The notes: generated from the sequence alone by a model not told the origin. 64,000 nt of DNA from Tachypleus tridentatus (GCF_004210375.1 NC_134832.1:153199592-153263591), one strand, 5' to 3'. Positions 38,188-53,100 are shown, numbered from the stretch's first letter. Made by a program: numbers and translations.

Positions 38188-41100
38188 GGTATCTGTTCAG
38201 TGAAAGAACAAGTTTCATTACTTAAACTTGAACATGACAAAATTCTATTAGCTTTATACAAAATACTTCAGGGATGAAAAACATTACATTCCCAAGAAAT
38301 TTAACTTTGCTTGAGGAATTTCTTCTATTTAGTTGGCTTCCCCAATTGGAAATGCATGGTCTATTCATATTCCTTCAGTTATTACCAATGAAAGTGAAAA
38401 TGTTGCATGGATTAAAAAAAATAAAACAATTAAAGAGGAAATACAACTTGTCACGAGTGAATGTAATCTTCCCGATAGCTTTCACTGAGGTGAATGTAAT
38501 TTTGTTTCATTATTTCTGAACATGTACTTCCTATATAAAGAAAACACATATACAAACACAATTTCATAATAACAAAGGTATGATGTTTCATTAGAAATAT
38601 ACATAATAATTGATCAACTTTAATCTACAATTGACCTAAGTTGATCCCACAAATTGTCAGAACATTTGGAAACTGCTTGAGAAACTTAAATTTTAGTTTA
38701 ATTATGGATTATCTAAAAATGCACTGACACAAATCAAATAAATATACCTTAACACAAAATTGTTACAAGTTTGTCTTACATGTTATTTAAAATTTTTGTT
38801 TACCACATAATGCTTATGGGTAAAACTTTGAATGTGGCACAACACAAGTGTGTTAAGGTTGATACACTGACATTATGAAAACAAAGATGTGAAAGACAAG
38901 TAAACACATAGCTAGATAATTCAAATCTTGACAAATTATTTGGTCATAAAAAGTTTGAAAATGTCATGTACATATTTTTCTGCTGTCCTGAAATTAACAC
39001 CTGTTGGTGTTATTAAAAGCAGTGCCTTATGATACTTGCTGGGATCCTTATTAAAACATTGGAGGCAAGGGTTGGAAAATCATTGACTGAAATGTTGTGT
39101 TTTTATAGAAAGGAGAAAAAAAAGTGATAAATCTATAATGACAAATATTCTACATCTTCAGCTCCATGAAAACCATGAACTAATTACTGAATTTTTTCTA
39201 GTGAATGCAAAAATCTTTGAAAACTGTAAGTTGAAAAAAATTTATCAGGTCATACAGAAAGTTAAAAAAAATTGCACATCTACTGCACCAAACTTTTCTT
39301 ATTAGCAGACATGAGAAACTACAAAAAAAAACCTCAAATATTAATTTTAGAATTGAGGTCTAAATATAAGCCAAAGGTCTGTGGAATATTTCTTCTGATA
39401 ATTACTAGTTCCTGTTTACATGGTAAAAAATTTTTGTAACTGGATTTGTTTTGACACTTAAATACACATACATTAAATATTATGGAAATCTGCAATTAAA
39501 AACTATGGCACATTTTGTAATATTAAAGCTTTGACAGCACCACCATCTGTAAGAATCTCAGAAACATATGAAGTTCTATTTTTATTGTAGATAACACAGA
39601 GAATAGTAGCATAAGTCTGCCACAAACTGAAATGTTTAAAATAAAACAAAATCAGACATTTAATTAGTTTAGAAAAATAGAGAAATGATTATTATTAATA
39701 CCTCAGTTGCAAATAAAACAGCTTATATTTTACCTAAAACAAGTATATTACTTGAATCTGAAGAAGGGTGTGTCAATGTCTTATTGCATCACGTTTGTTT
39801 GTCTGCAAACAGCATGGTGGCACAACTCACTTCTTTAATGGTGAGATGAATCACGGACATTGATTCACGAAACATAAAAACACTAAGTATTTTTATCTAA
39901 ACTGTGAAGAAATAAAACATTTCTCTACCTTAAAATTATCTTAAAGGTTAATCAGTGTTCATGTAATAATTTTGTAACCACTTTTCCTGTTGCAAATACA
40001 TCTCACATCAGCAAATTAGAAGTCTTTTAACAAGACAAAATATGTTCAATCTCCCACTGACAAGAACATGAAGTAACACAAAGTTGTCTTTATAAGTGAC
40101 ACAAATAGTTCCAACTTGCCTCCTTTCTTCCAGACTGTGAAACTGGGATTCTCTCTAAGGAAATACTTCTTGGTATAGAGGGTTTCGCTGCACGAGATGC
40201 TGCATCTTTGTAGCGAGACTGTACAATGCGACCTGATATAAAATGACTGTATCAACATTTTATTTATAATGAAAATTTAGATCTTAAAAAATCCTAGACA
40301 TTATGAATGCTACAGAATATTAATATACAAATATTTCTCTGTGTGTGTGAACTCTAAAACCAGTAAATGGAAAGAATAAAAAACAAAATGTACAAAAAAA
40401 AAGTTACAGAAACCATTTATAAAGAAATTCAATTGATTAATTTTAATAAAAAAAAATAAAAACACCAACAGCAAGTAAAACACCAGAAGAGTTAAATTAT
40501 TATAAGAATATGGGTAAAATAAAACCATGTATCCTAACTTAGTTGTAAAATGTTATTAACCACAGTTGACTATTACCAAATGCAGCATTTGAAGAAAGGG
40601 AATCTAACCAGTTATTATGAAAAGCAGTAGTTATATAAAGGGAATATAATCTGCTTTTAATAATGATAGCAGATTACATTCCCTTTATATAACTACCAGT
40701 ATTTACCAGTTATTATTACCAAAAGAACAACTTGAAGAAAGGGAATCTAACCAGTTATTATTACCAAAAGAACTTGAAGAAAGGGAATCTAACCAGCTAT
40801 TATTACCAAAAGAACTTGAAGAAAGGGAATCTAACCAGTTATTATTACCAAAAGAACAACTTGATGAAAGGGAATCTAATCAGTTATTATTACCAAAAGA
40901 ACAACTTAAAGAAAGGAAATCTAACCAGTTATTATTACCAAAAGAACTTGAAGAAAGGGAATCTAACCAGTTATTATTACCAAAAGAACAACTTGACGAA
41001 AGAGAATCTAACCAGTTATTATTACCAAAAGAACAACTTGAAGAAAGGGAATCTAACCAGTTATTATTACCAAAAGAACTTGAAGAAAGGGAATCTAACC

Positions 41101-44100
41101 AGCTATTATTACCAAAAGAACTTGAAGAAAGGGAATCTAACCAGTTATTATTACCAAAAGAACAACTTGAAGAAAGGGAATCTAATCAGTTATTATTACC
41201 AAAAGAACAACTTAAAGAAAGGAAATCTAACCAGTTATTATTACCAAAAGAACTTGAAGAAAGGGAATCTAACCAGTTATTATTACCAAAAGAACAACTT
41301 GACGAAAGAGAATCTAACCAGTTATTATTACCAAAAGAACAACTTAAAGAAAGGAAATCTAACCAGTTATTATTACCAAAAGAACTTGAAGAAAGGGAAT
41401 CTAACCAGTTATTATTACCAAAAGAACAACTTGAAGAAAGGGAATCTAATCAGTTATTATTACCAAAAGAACAACTTAAAGAAAGGAAATCTAACCAGTT
41501 ATTATTACCAAAAGAACTTGAAGAAAGGGAATCTAACCAGTTATTATTACCAAAAGAACAACTTGAAGAAAGGGAATCTAATCAGTTATTATTACCAAAA
41601 GAACAACTTAAAGAAAGGAAATCTAACCAGTTATTATTACCAAAAGAACTTGAAGAAAGGGAATCTAACCAGTTATTATTACCAAAAGAACAACTTGAAG
41701 AAAGGGAATCTAATCAGTTATTATTACCAAAAGAACTTGAAGAAAGGGAATCTAACCAGTTATTATTACCAAAAGAACAACTTGAAGAAAGGGAATCTAA
41801 TCAGTTATTATTACCAAAAGAACAACTTAAAGAAAGGAAATCTAACCAGTTATTATTACCAAAAGAACTTGAAGAAAGGGAATCTAATCAGTTATTATTA
41901 CCTAAAGAACAACTTGAAGAAAGGGAATCTAACCAGTTATTATTACCAAAAGAACTTGAAGAAAGGGAATCTAATCAGTTATTATTACCAAAAGAACAAC
42001 TTGAAGAAAGGGAATCTAACCAGTTATTATTACCAAAAGAACTTGAAGAAAGGGAATCTAACCAGCTATTATTACCAAAAGAACAACTTGAACTAACCAG
42101 TTATTATTACCAAAAGAACAACTTAAAGAAAGGAAATCTAATCAGTTATTATTACCAAAAGAACAACTTGAAGAAAGGGAATCTAACCAGTTATTATTAC
42201 CAAAAGAACTTGAAGAAAGGGAATCTAACCAGCTATTATTACCAAAAGAACAACTTGACGAAAGAGAATCTAACCAGTTATTATTACCAAAAGAACAACT
42301 TGAAGAAAGGGAATCTAACCAGTTATTATTACCAAAAGAACAACTTGAAGAAAGGGAATATAACCAGTTATTATTACCAAAAGAACAACTTGAAGAAAGG
42401 GAATCTAACCAGTTATTATTACCAAAAGAACAACTTGAAGAAAAGGAATATAACCAGTTGTTATTACCAAAAGAACAACCTAAAAAAAGAGCTATCTATC
42501 TTTCAAGTGAACTAATATAGAAGAAAAACAATATTGTTGACAAACCATCAGAAAGTCAACTCTAATAAAATAGGTGTTTCAAACTGTTAGTTATACAAAT
42601 CTAAATTCTATTATTTCTACAGTTAGGCATATTTACAACAGATTCAGAATTAGAGAAAAAAGTAGAAAGAAAAGAATAGTACTGAAAAACAAATATTCAC
42701 CATGTTTAATGCAACTGTCAACTAAAGTTATGATCTACATTTGAAACCTATTAACTAATGCTACACAGTAAAGTAAAATAAAATATAAACCCCACATTGA
42801 TAGAACTGTTAAATTACATACCAGCTTTTTTCTTTACTGTTTTGGAGGCTGAATCACTATTCTGTGAGTTAATGCTATAAAACAAATGCATAATTGCCAT
42901 TCAAACAGTTTACTAAATTGAACATGAAGCAAATACAATAAATTTTCTTACAGCATCTCAGTTATAGTTTCACAAGATTTTTACACATTAAATGTGAACA
43001 GAAGTATTTACCATTTATAAGAATGTAAACTACATAACTTGTACCCTAAAGTATGTTATTCAAACTGAGATTACTGATTAATTTGTTGTTCATATATTTT
43101 TCTAGATTGTGTGTAATGTGTTTTTAATGAACAAAGTAAAATTGTCAACAAATGATACAAGTTCTGTAAGACAGACATGTACACAAATACAAAAATTCTA
43201 GAATGAAAGATATTTACTGTTGATTGTGAAAAAATTGTGCTAACCTGTTCAAATGTTTTTAATGGTTGTGATAAAAATACTGATAGGCTACAAATTTCTT
43301 TTCACATTCTTATTAACCTCTGAATATAGGAAGGTCAAAGTGCATGTCATGATTTTTTTTAGTTACATTAAAATTTAATATTACTATATTACCAGTGTGT
43401 GTATATGTATATATGAATTTGAAATCATAACTAATAAATAAATATTTAATATAAATTTTAATTAATTAATTCCAAAAAAGAAATATATTGTCAGTCTTCA
43501 CTTGTCTGTATCATGAAACTTGTTCACTTCTAGTTGCCAATTTCTGATTTCTTCATTACGCCTGTATATTTCCCAGAGTTTAACAAAAATTAAATATTTA
43601 TAGCATTAATACTGTTAAGGCATAATCTAATTTTACAGCCTCCAATCCTTTTAATTTGTGGATATATAAACCACAAAGTCAAAGCCATTTGTCCCTATCT
43701 TCTAACACATCTTCTGTTCAACAAAATTCTCTCTAATGTTTGATCTTATTTATAAGCAATACAAAAAGATTTTGATTTACTAATTTCTGTTTAAGGCTAA
43801 GTGGTTTTGATGACACTGATTAATAACCGAGCCTGCAGAAAACTTCCTGAGTTCACTTCAACCACGTAAGTGAACCATTTTAAGACATTTGTCTATCAGT
43901 TAGAAAGCCTTTCAAATGATAATAGTTATAGGACTTTGTATGTTATTATTTTATTAATTGCACAGCTGAAGTAAATAAAAATTATCTTTTGAATTACTAC
44001 TGTTGTTACAAAAAGGTAAGGTTAAATTCTGTAAAGGACTAAGAAAAAATACAATCAAGAAAACACTAAACTTAATTCTTTTATTGGGTTAAATAAAACA

Positions 44101-47100
44101 AAAATAATAAATCAATTGCTTTGTGAGGTCTCCACATGCATTACATAATTAAGCACAATAACTTGAGCTGTATCTTCGAGTTTTATAGCTTATAACAGCA
44201 TTTTGGGACAACGAGATCTGTTCACCTCTCTCTGCAGTTCCACACACAATTAACTTAAACAACAGAAAACTTAATAATCAAGCTTTTTATTAAACTCATT
44301 TAATTTTACTGTCCCTACTACAACATCTGAAACCAACTCCTACACTACCAAGTTTTACACTTGTGCCCCCAAGCTATTCACTTAAACACCTCAATCAGAC
44401 CCACCTCCCAACTTGTCTATTTTCAAGGTAAAACAATTTTAGAGATTTCATCCTATTTTCATATGACAATCCCTCCATTCCAGGCACCATTCACTTGAAC
44501 ACCTCAATCAGACCCACCTCCCAACTTTTCTATTTTCAAGGGAAAACAATTTTAGAGATTTCATCCTATTTTCATATGACAATCCCTCCATTCCAGGCAC
44601 CATTCACTTGAACACCTCAATCAGACCCACCTCCCAACTTTTCTATTTTCAAGGGAAAACAATTTTAGAGATTTCATCCTATTTTCATATGACAATCCCT
44701 CCATTCCAGGCACCATTCACTTGAACACCTCAATCAGACCCACCTCCCAACTTTTCTATTTTCAAGGGAAAAGAATTTTAGAGATTTCATCCTATTTTCA
44801 TATGACAATCCCTCCATTCCAGGCACCATTCACTTAAACACCTCAATCAGACCCACCTCCCAACTTTTCTATTTTCAAGGGAAAAGAATTTTAGAGATTT
44901 CATCCTATTTTCATATGACAATCCCTCCATTCCAGGCTTTGAACCTCTTTTAACAATTTCTTCTTTCCTAAGGTAAGGAACTCAAAACTGAACAGAATAC
45001 TTCTTATGTGTCCTATCCAGTGACCTGAACAATAAAAGTATAACTTCCTTACACTTATATTCAGTATTTCTGTAGATACAACCTAAAATCTCATTTGTCC
45101 AACCACTAACAACAGCACTTGAGCATTCAGCAGTTAAATCTGGCTCTAAGATCGGTAAAAACAGAGGTAAACTGTTATGTGTCATGTGTGTTATGTGTCT
45201 GAGAATAAATATTTATAACTTTATCTGCAATGTTATTTTAGAAAGGAAAGATGGTAATTCAGATTTTTTTATATGGTGTTTACAGGCTTGGTCCATTTGA
45301 TATTCATTTAGGACGTTCTAGAAGTTCTGAAAATGAAATTTTAAAACCAATGAAATAAAAGTATCTCTTATCTTAATATGAAAACCACTCTGAACTTAGA
45401 CTAGTCAGAGTCTGAATTACTCTGAATCCATAATTCACAGACAAACAGTCAGTAAAAATACACAATTTAAAATAATCAAACTTTTTGTGTACAAAAGACT
45501 TGTATTGTTTACTACATTAAAGTATGTATGGTTTCAAGACTATCTGCAACTGAAAGACCGGGGAATTAATTAGTATATTACAGATTTCAAAATTTGTACT
45601 CACCTCTGAATTAATATTGTAATGACTAGTTAAGACAGATATTAAGAAAAAATGTGTAGGATAGTGTGATGTTTGTTTAAAGTCATACAGTTCTGTAAAC
45701 TCTTGGGATTTAACAGTGTTACACTATACACACTGCAATAGGCTTATGTATTTTACACAACCTTGTAACTATAATGGTATATATTACAATGAATAAACTT
45801 AGTATTCCAAATCTTGTTTAATCTCAAAATCTAAGTTCTAGGGAGATCCAAATCAACATGTGTTATTGGATTGTACTAGTTTTGGAGAATTCCATTCACC
45901 ATCATGAAGAGCTGAATAATAACAAATGACATTTCTTCTTCCCTTCATCTATCCAGTGTATAAATAAAAAGTCTATAGTTTTATAAAAATTAGGAACTCA
46001 AATTACTGACTTTGACAAGGTAGAATATAAAAATCTCCCATCTTTTCTATTCGCTGAAATATCACTCATGTTCTGAACCAAGTACAGTGACCCCACTCAT
46101 TTCTCTCTATTACAGAAAATGGTCCCATACATACTTACTTTTGTATGTGATTTATAACCAACTGAAAGCTCATAATGTCCCCTTAGTGACTTTCTAAGTC
46201 ATTTTAAAATATATTATGGCATCCTCTTTCTCTTTTGAGAAAAAGATTCTTGCTAGTAAGTTAAATTTTAGCCTGTTTGAAATTTAATATAATTTTAGAC
46301 GTAAACATAGTTTAGCTAACAAACTTAATATATTACAACAAAACTGTTTGATACAAATATAGTAATTTATGGTTTCTTGCTTATTTCAAATGTATATATA
46401 AAACATAGCCTTACATCCTCCATATACAAATTTTTAAGGCTTAGCAATCTATGACAAGCAGCAACCAATTGCAAATGTCGTAACTAGAATAGATAATTGT
46501 GTGCTTTATCTTCTGTTCTAAGAAAAATAAGTTTATGAACTTATTTGTAAATAGTAATAACCTATACACATGTATATATGTATAATAATTGAAATGTGAC
46601 TGTTACAAAATACTATTCCACTAAACACAGCTACGACAGGTCAGTTTTATTATTGTACATGGTATACATAAGTGCATGTGCACCTCATCATTGTAACTTC
46701 TGTAATGTAAGTCAAACACTGCTGAAAGGTCAATATAATAAAAATAATAAATCTACATACATGTGTAATGCAATGAGAATTTTGTATTTCAGTATTATAA
46801 CCTGTAGCCACTCCAGAATGAAAAATGCACATTTATATTTATTTCTAAGTTTTTATGTTGGTTAGGAGTGTGGTCAAATCAACCAAATTAGTACAGAGAT
46901 TTCTTAGTGAAAATAAGAGATAAAATACAAAGTTTTTTTCTTAAGAAATGTTTAATGACTATTTGGACACAATAAGGATTTGGCATACAAAGTTTGAGAA
47001 CCTTTAGATACATAAAAGGTTTTTTAACTTTAAAATGACAATTTGTTAACACTCTGGATAGGCAACATGTACAGAGAAAAAAGACATGAAACATAATTTT

Positions 47101-50100
47101 AAAATATCTTAACATTTGATAATTTAATATAATAAACCTGTAATGTTTACAGGCTATATTTTGTGAACAAAGGCTTATTAATTTAAAAGTTACAGTATGA
47201 AAACTATAGTAAGCACATAATGGTAAAGAGGTGGGTCCCAGGGACACACCCATGATGAAAAGGTTAAATTATATTCACGTATAACAATAACCTGTTTACA
47301 ACTGGTAACCATTAGGTTAAATTATATTCACGGTTTTGTATAACAACAACCTGTTTACAACTGTAAACCATTAGGTTAAATTATATTCACTGTTTTGTAT
47401 AATGATAACCTGTTTACAACTAGTAACCATTAGGTTAAATTATATTCACTGTTTTGTATAATGATAACCTGTTTAAATTTATGAATTTAACCATTAGGTT
47501 AAATTATATTCACTGTTTTGTATAATGATAACCTGTTTACAACTAGTAACCATTAGGTTAAATTATATTCACTGTTTTGTATAATGATAACCTGTTTACA
47601 ACTAGTAACCATTAGGTTAAATTATATTCACGGTTTTGTATAATGATAACCTGTTTAAATTTATGAATTTAACCATTAGGTTAAATTATATTCACTGTTT
47701 TGTATAATGATAACCTGTTTACAACTAGTAACCATTAGGTTAAATTATATTCACGGTTTTGTATAATGATAACCTGTTTAAATTTATGAATTTAACCATT
47801 AGGTTAAATTATATTCACTGTTTTGTATAATGATAACCTGTTTACAACTGTAAACCATAAAGTTAAATTACATTCACTGTTTTGTACAACAATAACCTGT
47901 TTACCACTAGAAACCATTAAGTTAAATTATATTCAGTCTTGGAATATCCTTATTTATTTGATTAGATTTTCTTAAATAAACCACTAAATTTTGTTTCTTT
48001 ATAAAAACAATGAATATCCAGTTTTTATATCAGCTTCACACAACTTTCTCCCTAATACAAGTTTATTTATTCAGTTTTTTTTTTCAACAGTAGTCTAGTT
48101 TTCTAAGGTATGCCAGCCAATTTCATAATTAACCTAGTTTTAGTTTATTGATTCAGTTCTTATTTTTTCATAAGATCTGTTACACTTATTACACCATTCA
48201 AGCTAGACATAGCTGTTAGAGCAGTTCCACTTCATCTAGTTCAAGATATCCAGCTCTAATAATATTTCATTTCTTGATATAGCCATGCTTGATAACAGCA
48301 GTAAACATATGCTTGTTTGTTCTGATGTTGGTTGTAAAGCTACACTAAAGTTATTTGTTCAAGTTGTTTTTAATTTTGAAGTAATGGAAGAAGACCAGTT
48401 AACAATACCCATAGCTAAATCTTTGTTTTGTCTTAAGTAGATGGGTTTGACTGTCACTCTCATGAAGAATCCACAGCTGCAGTGTGAAGTTTTATTTTGC
48501 AGCTAAGAGACATGAACCATAAATCTCCAAATTAACAGCATATGATAACTAGTCATTAGAATAAAAATGTTGAGAAAAAAATTAAGACAATATACTGTAA
48601 TACACCTAAAATGTTTTACAAATCACGTATTTTAAATGTTTAGTTTTTATAACCATTCATACTTCACATTTTGATACAGTAAACTCACTAATATGTTTAA
48701 TATATTCTGATTTATAATTAGTATTATGAATTAAGGTTTAATTTTATGCAAACAAAATTACAGTTTCAGTATACACTTCTGAAAATGTGTGAAAAACACC
48801 TACAAAACAATATTAGTTCTATTTCACACCCGACCAAACAATGTTAGTTGTATTTTAAAACCTACAAAACAATGTTACTTGTATTTTTGGATTTATTTAT
48901 AGTTTGTGTTCTGTGATGTTTATATTGTTATGTACAAGAGTTTACAATGACAGTTACTTAATCTTAAGCAGTTTTATCTGAAGCTTTTTAAAAATAAAAT
49001 GTATTACAGTCCACAAATGTATTTATACAATCTCCTAACAAGCTAAAAAAGGCAAGTACATTTATTTGTTACAACAAAGTCACATCTGGCTGTACAATAT
49101 GTTCACCGAATCAGATCTTTTCAGACTTACAGCTGTCCCACCAAGTGACAAAGAGAGTAAGATTAGTCTTGCGTGAAAACAATCAGTTTGTCTAACATTA
49201 CTGATTAACGAATATAATTAATTAATTAGTGAATTCCACTAATGAGTCACCTATAATGAGTAACATAAATGGATTTGATAATGCAGCAGTCTTGTTGTAA
49301 TCCATGTTTTTATTAACTCTACAGAATAAGGTTATGAGATTTTTTACAAAAAGATAAATCAGCTCCATTACAAAATTATTTACTCCAAGTAATTATGTTA
49401 GACTATACATTCAACTAATAATCCTGTACCTGTGGGATGAAGTTTGGCTTGTTTCAGAGTTTGAGTTCTGGTCCCCATGTTCACTGTTCTTCAACACATC
49501 TGTAAATTAAAAGAAATAATTGACAGAATCTTGTGATCTTTTATTTTTGGTAGAGAACTTGAAGAGATGAACTTGATTTGTTTTCAACAAAATCAGATGT
49601 CTTTAACCACCTACAGCTTGGCAAGCCAAATAAATCTCAGTAGTTCTGGGACATTTCATTCTAGTGATTAATATATTTGTGTATCCTAAGATGCATATCT
49701 GTAAGACAGATCTTTTATAACTTACTCAAAAGAAGAAAAAAAAAAAAGACTAGAGAATTACGCATGTAAGTTCAAAGATTTCACAGTTTACGGTAAAGAA
49801 CATGCAGTGACTGATAAACTGTTAATATGTTTCCACCATGATTCAATGTTTTTCACAGAAGGGTAAACTGCTTCTGTGGTACAAGCCAGACAATAAAATC
49901 ATATAATATAAAGAAAATAAAAATTAACAGTTTAACTTATAAAAGTATTTTAAAGAGTCAGGAGTCCATTCAAAGAAGAAGAGAAAAAGGTATTGTTAAT
50001 ATTATTTTAACTTTTAACTTCATTACAGATAATGTTAGAGAAGAATTTTAGTTAGTTTGACTGAATATTTTGTTTTACCAATCATCAAGCTCCAATATGA

Positions 50101-53100
50101 ACAAAATGTGCAGCCTGGTTAACTACTGAATGAATATTTTTGTAACCTTCTTACCAATGTTCTGAGTACAGCTACCAGTTTGGCTGTCAATTTATATTAT
50201 ATTCCTGCAAGTTGTACACTGAAGTCTTCTTTGGCCCACCTTTGTTTTCCACACCCGAGGTGTTTTTGGTTAGATTGTATATGCAATGAATATACTACTC
50301 AGACCTTTTCATGTATGATTTGGATTTTTTAAAACAATCACTGGTGAATGGGAAAACAATTTAAAACAAAACACCAATTATCCAAAACAGAATTCAAATC
50401 TAGGATAAATTCTTTTTTTAAGATGAAAACTTTCACACTCAGGATATTTGACTTCATTTTGTTTCTCACAGAAAAGAAAAAAAGTTATTTGAAACATCCA
50501 GCTCTTGGTAAATTACTGTGACTACATTATGTCCTGTAATCTGGTATTAGGTGAATATTTCCTATCAAATCCAACCAGTCTTTTTTTTTCTAATAATGCA
50601 ATATGCTATGGCCTGTGTAACATTATTATTATATTTTACCTGAATCAGAAGCAGTTCTTTTGGGATTTTCCTCGTTACATGTGTTCTGCTGTTCTTGCTG
50701 AGAACCCACTACTCTTCTACAAACACTTGCTGAACCATTTTTGTGGCTCGATGTTGCCTTTCTACAATTTTCATCTTTACGGGAAGAATGAGTAGCTTTC
50801 CGTTCCGTTTCATTTCTTTGAGGAGTGTTTCTCTTGCTTGATGTTCTACATCATTAATCCAATGATATATACAAATAATATATTTGTACAGTAATCTATA
50901 TGTTTGAGCAAAAATTATTAAAAACTAGTTCAATATTTTTATGACACTTATGGTATAAAATTTACTGGTAAAAACTTAAATTTCAATAATTTGATAAAAA
51001 AGTTGTTTGTTTTAAGTTAGAAGTTCAAAAATCGCATGTTCACGAGATTCTACCATTAGTCCTTCATTTTACATGATTCTTTATCTATATTTACAAATTT
51101 ATTACTGATTAATTTATATTAAACTTTATTTACATACATGTAAAGGAAGAAACATGATTTTTTTCCAAATATTCAAAAACTTTTTTTTTGTGAGAACACA
51201 CTTCTTGTTTAGCCTGTTTTTGAGACCTAAATTCTGAATGTTTGATCCAAACTTTATATTTCTCTTATTTAATTTTTGAAATTCAGCCTTACTAAAGTCC
51301 AAAAATGCACTATAATTAATTTTAGTATCCACAATGGTGTCTCATTGTATCAGAATACATCTTGCCTAAAATGAAGTGCAAGTAACATTATGTTTGTTGT
51401 TAATGTTAGCTAATACCATATTTCACTTTGGTTTTTCTTTAGAAAAATTAGAAACTTATGAAGACACACTTTTATTTATAAGTACAGATAAGGGTCATTA
51501 TATGTTAAATCTTCCAGATTTTGGAAAATTTTTCAGGTGGCCCCCTCAGAATGCCTTGAAAAAATTCACATGTGCTCATCTACCCATATAATGAAAAATC
51601 ACCAAAGATTAGATCAATATCTCTAATAGTTTCTGATTTACAGCCCTGTAAAATGTAGTTAATTTTTTGTTATTTATGGCAAATTCATTTTTGGGCATCT
51701 TTGACTGCTTAAAGCTGCAAGAGTAATGGCGGTAGAAAGCTGAAATTTGCTACACTGACCGAATTAATCTCACAGAATTCAAAAATGGTCTCAAATCAAG
51801 TTTATCTCTCTCAGGATTTTCATAGTGAGGCTGTAAAATCACCTGAAAATCCAAATCGTAAAAAACATTGGCTTATGTAATAAGCCATAGCTCTAAGACG
51901 TAATATGATACAAAGCTGAATTTTGTTTTCAACTTTCCTATAACATATCAGTTGATAAACCAACAATTGTTGTAATTAAAAGTATATTAGATCTCCTGTA
52001 AAAAAATGTACTTGCATGATACTTTTTATGATTTATCTAAAAATAGCCCTAATTCAGGCCACAGTTTGACCATGTCACCAGTTATTCAGCCTTTTCAGAT
52101 TTTTTCCATATATTCTTACATTTCTGAATATGATCCACAAAATAAATCAGGATGGTGTTCAACCTACTTTTTGAGTTATAATTTTTTAAAATATCCTCTG
52201 ACCATACATTGTTTATTTTAAAAAAATTCAGTTCAGGTGCTTTCTACCACCATTAGTCTTGCAGCTTTAAGCAGCCAAAGTTACCCGAAAATGAATTTGC
52301 CAAAAAAAATAAAAATTAACTACATTTTACAGGGCTGTAAATCAGAAACTATTAGAGATGTTGATCTAATATTTGATGATTTTTCATTATATGGATAGAT
52401 GAGCACATGTGAATTTTTTCAAGGCATTCTGTGGGGGTCACCTGCAGCCCCCTGGATGATTTGACATGGAATGACCTATAAATGAAAGCAATTATTAAAG
52501 ATTAATTGACGGGTGAACATCGAGCAAGGACCGATATATTTAATAATTAAACCAATTATTAAAGATTAATTGAAGGGTCAATATCTAACAAGGACTGATA
52601 TGCTTTTAATGACCAAATTTTAGTTGTTTATGTACATGAACACCTTTCATGAAGTCAAAGTTACCTGATAACTTGCAGAACACCTTATTAATTGTTTTAC
52701 CTAAAACATTACCACTTTAACTGTCAGAGTACTTCTCACAATACTGATGATGTTGAAGTACTGCTGAATGAGTCTGAATCAATGGTCAGTTGAGCAAATA
52801 TTTGGCAATTTATATTCACAGTAAGTGCAAAGTAAAGTACTTTGGATATAATATTTTGTATCTTACTTTTAACACAGATGAAAACATAATAGCTCACTGA
52901 AGAAGAATGATAAGTCACTTAAAGTAGTAAAATATAGAGAAGCCAGCATAAGAATCTTTAAAGAAAATTAATGATAAACTGAAAACTAAAGGGTGGGTCA
53001 GTGGTAAGTCTACAGTTTACAATTCACATGTCCAGAGTTAGATTCCCTGCAGAGAATAGAGTACAGATTACTCACCATCTAGCTTTATAATAATAAACAA

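Noticed and set aside
40732-42096. 454-codon open frame (KKGNLTSYYYQKN repeats) as a protein-coding gene
   Set aside because: It starts at a TTG, lies antisense within a HAUS8 intron, consists entirely of the 42/45-bp minisatellite, and two other frames are equally open. No promoter, ATG or splice sites were seen.
46888-47253. 121-codon - strand frame in HAUS8 intron 3
   Set aside because: No recognisable domain, AT-driven composition, no acceptor/donor in phase with the neighbouring HAUS8 exons.
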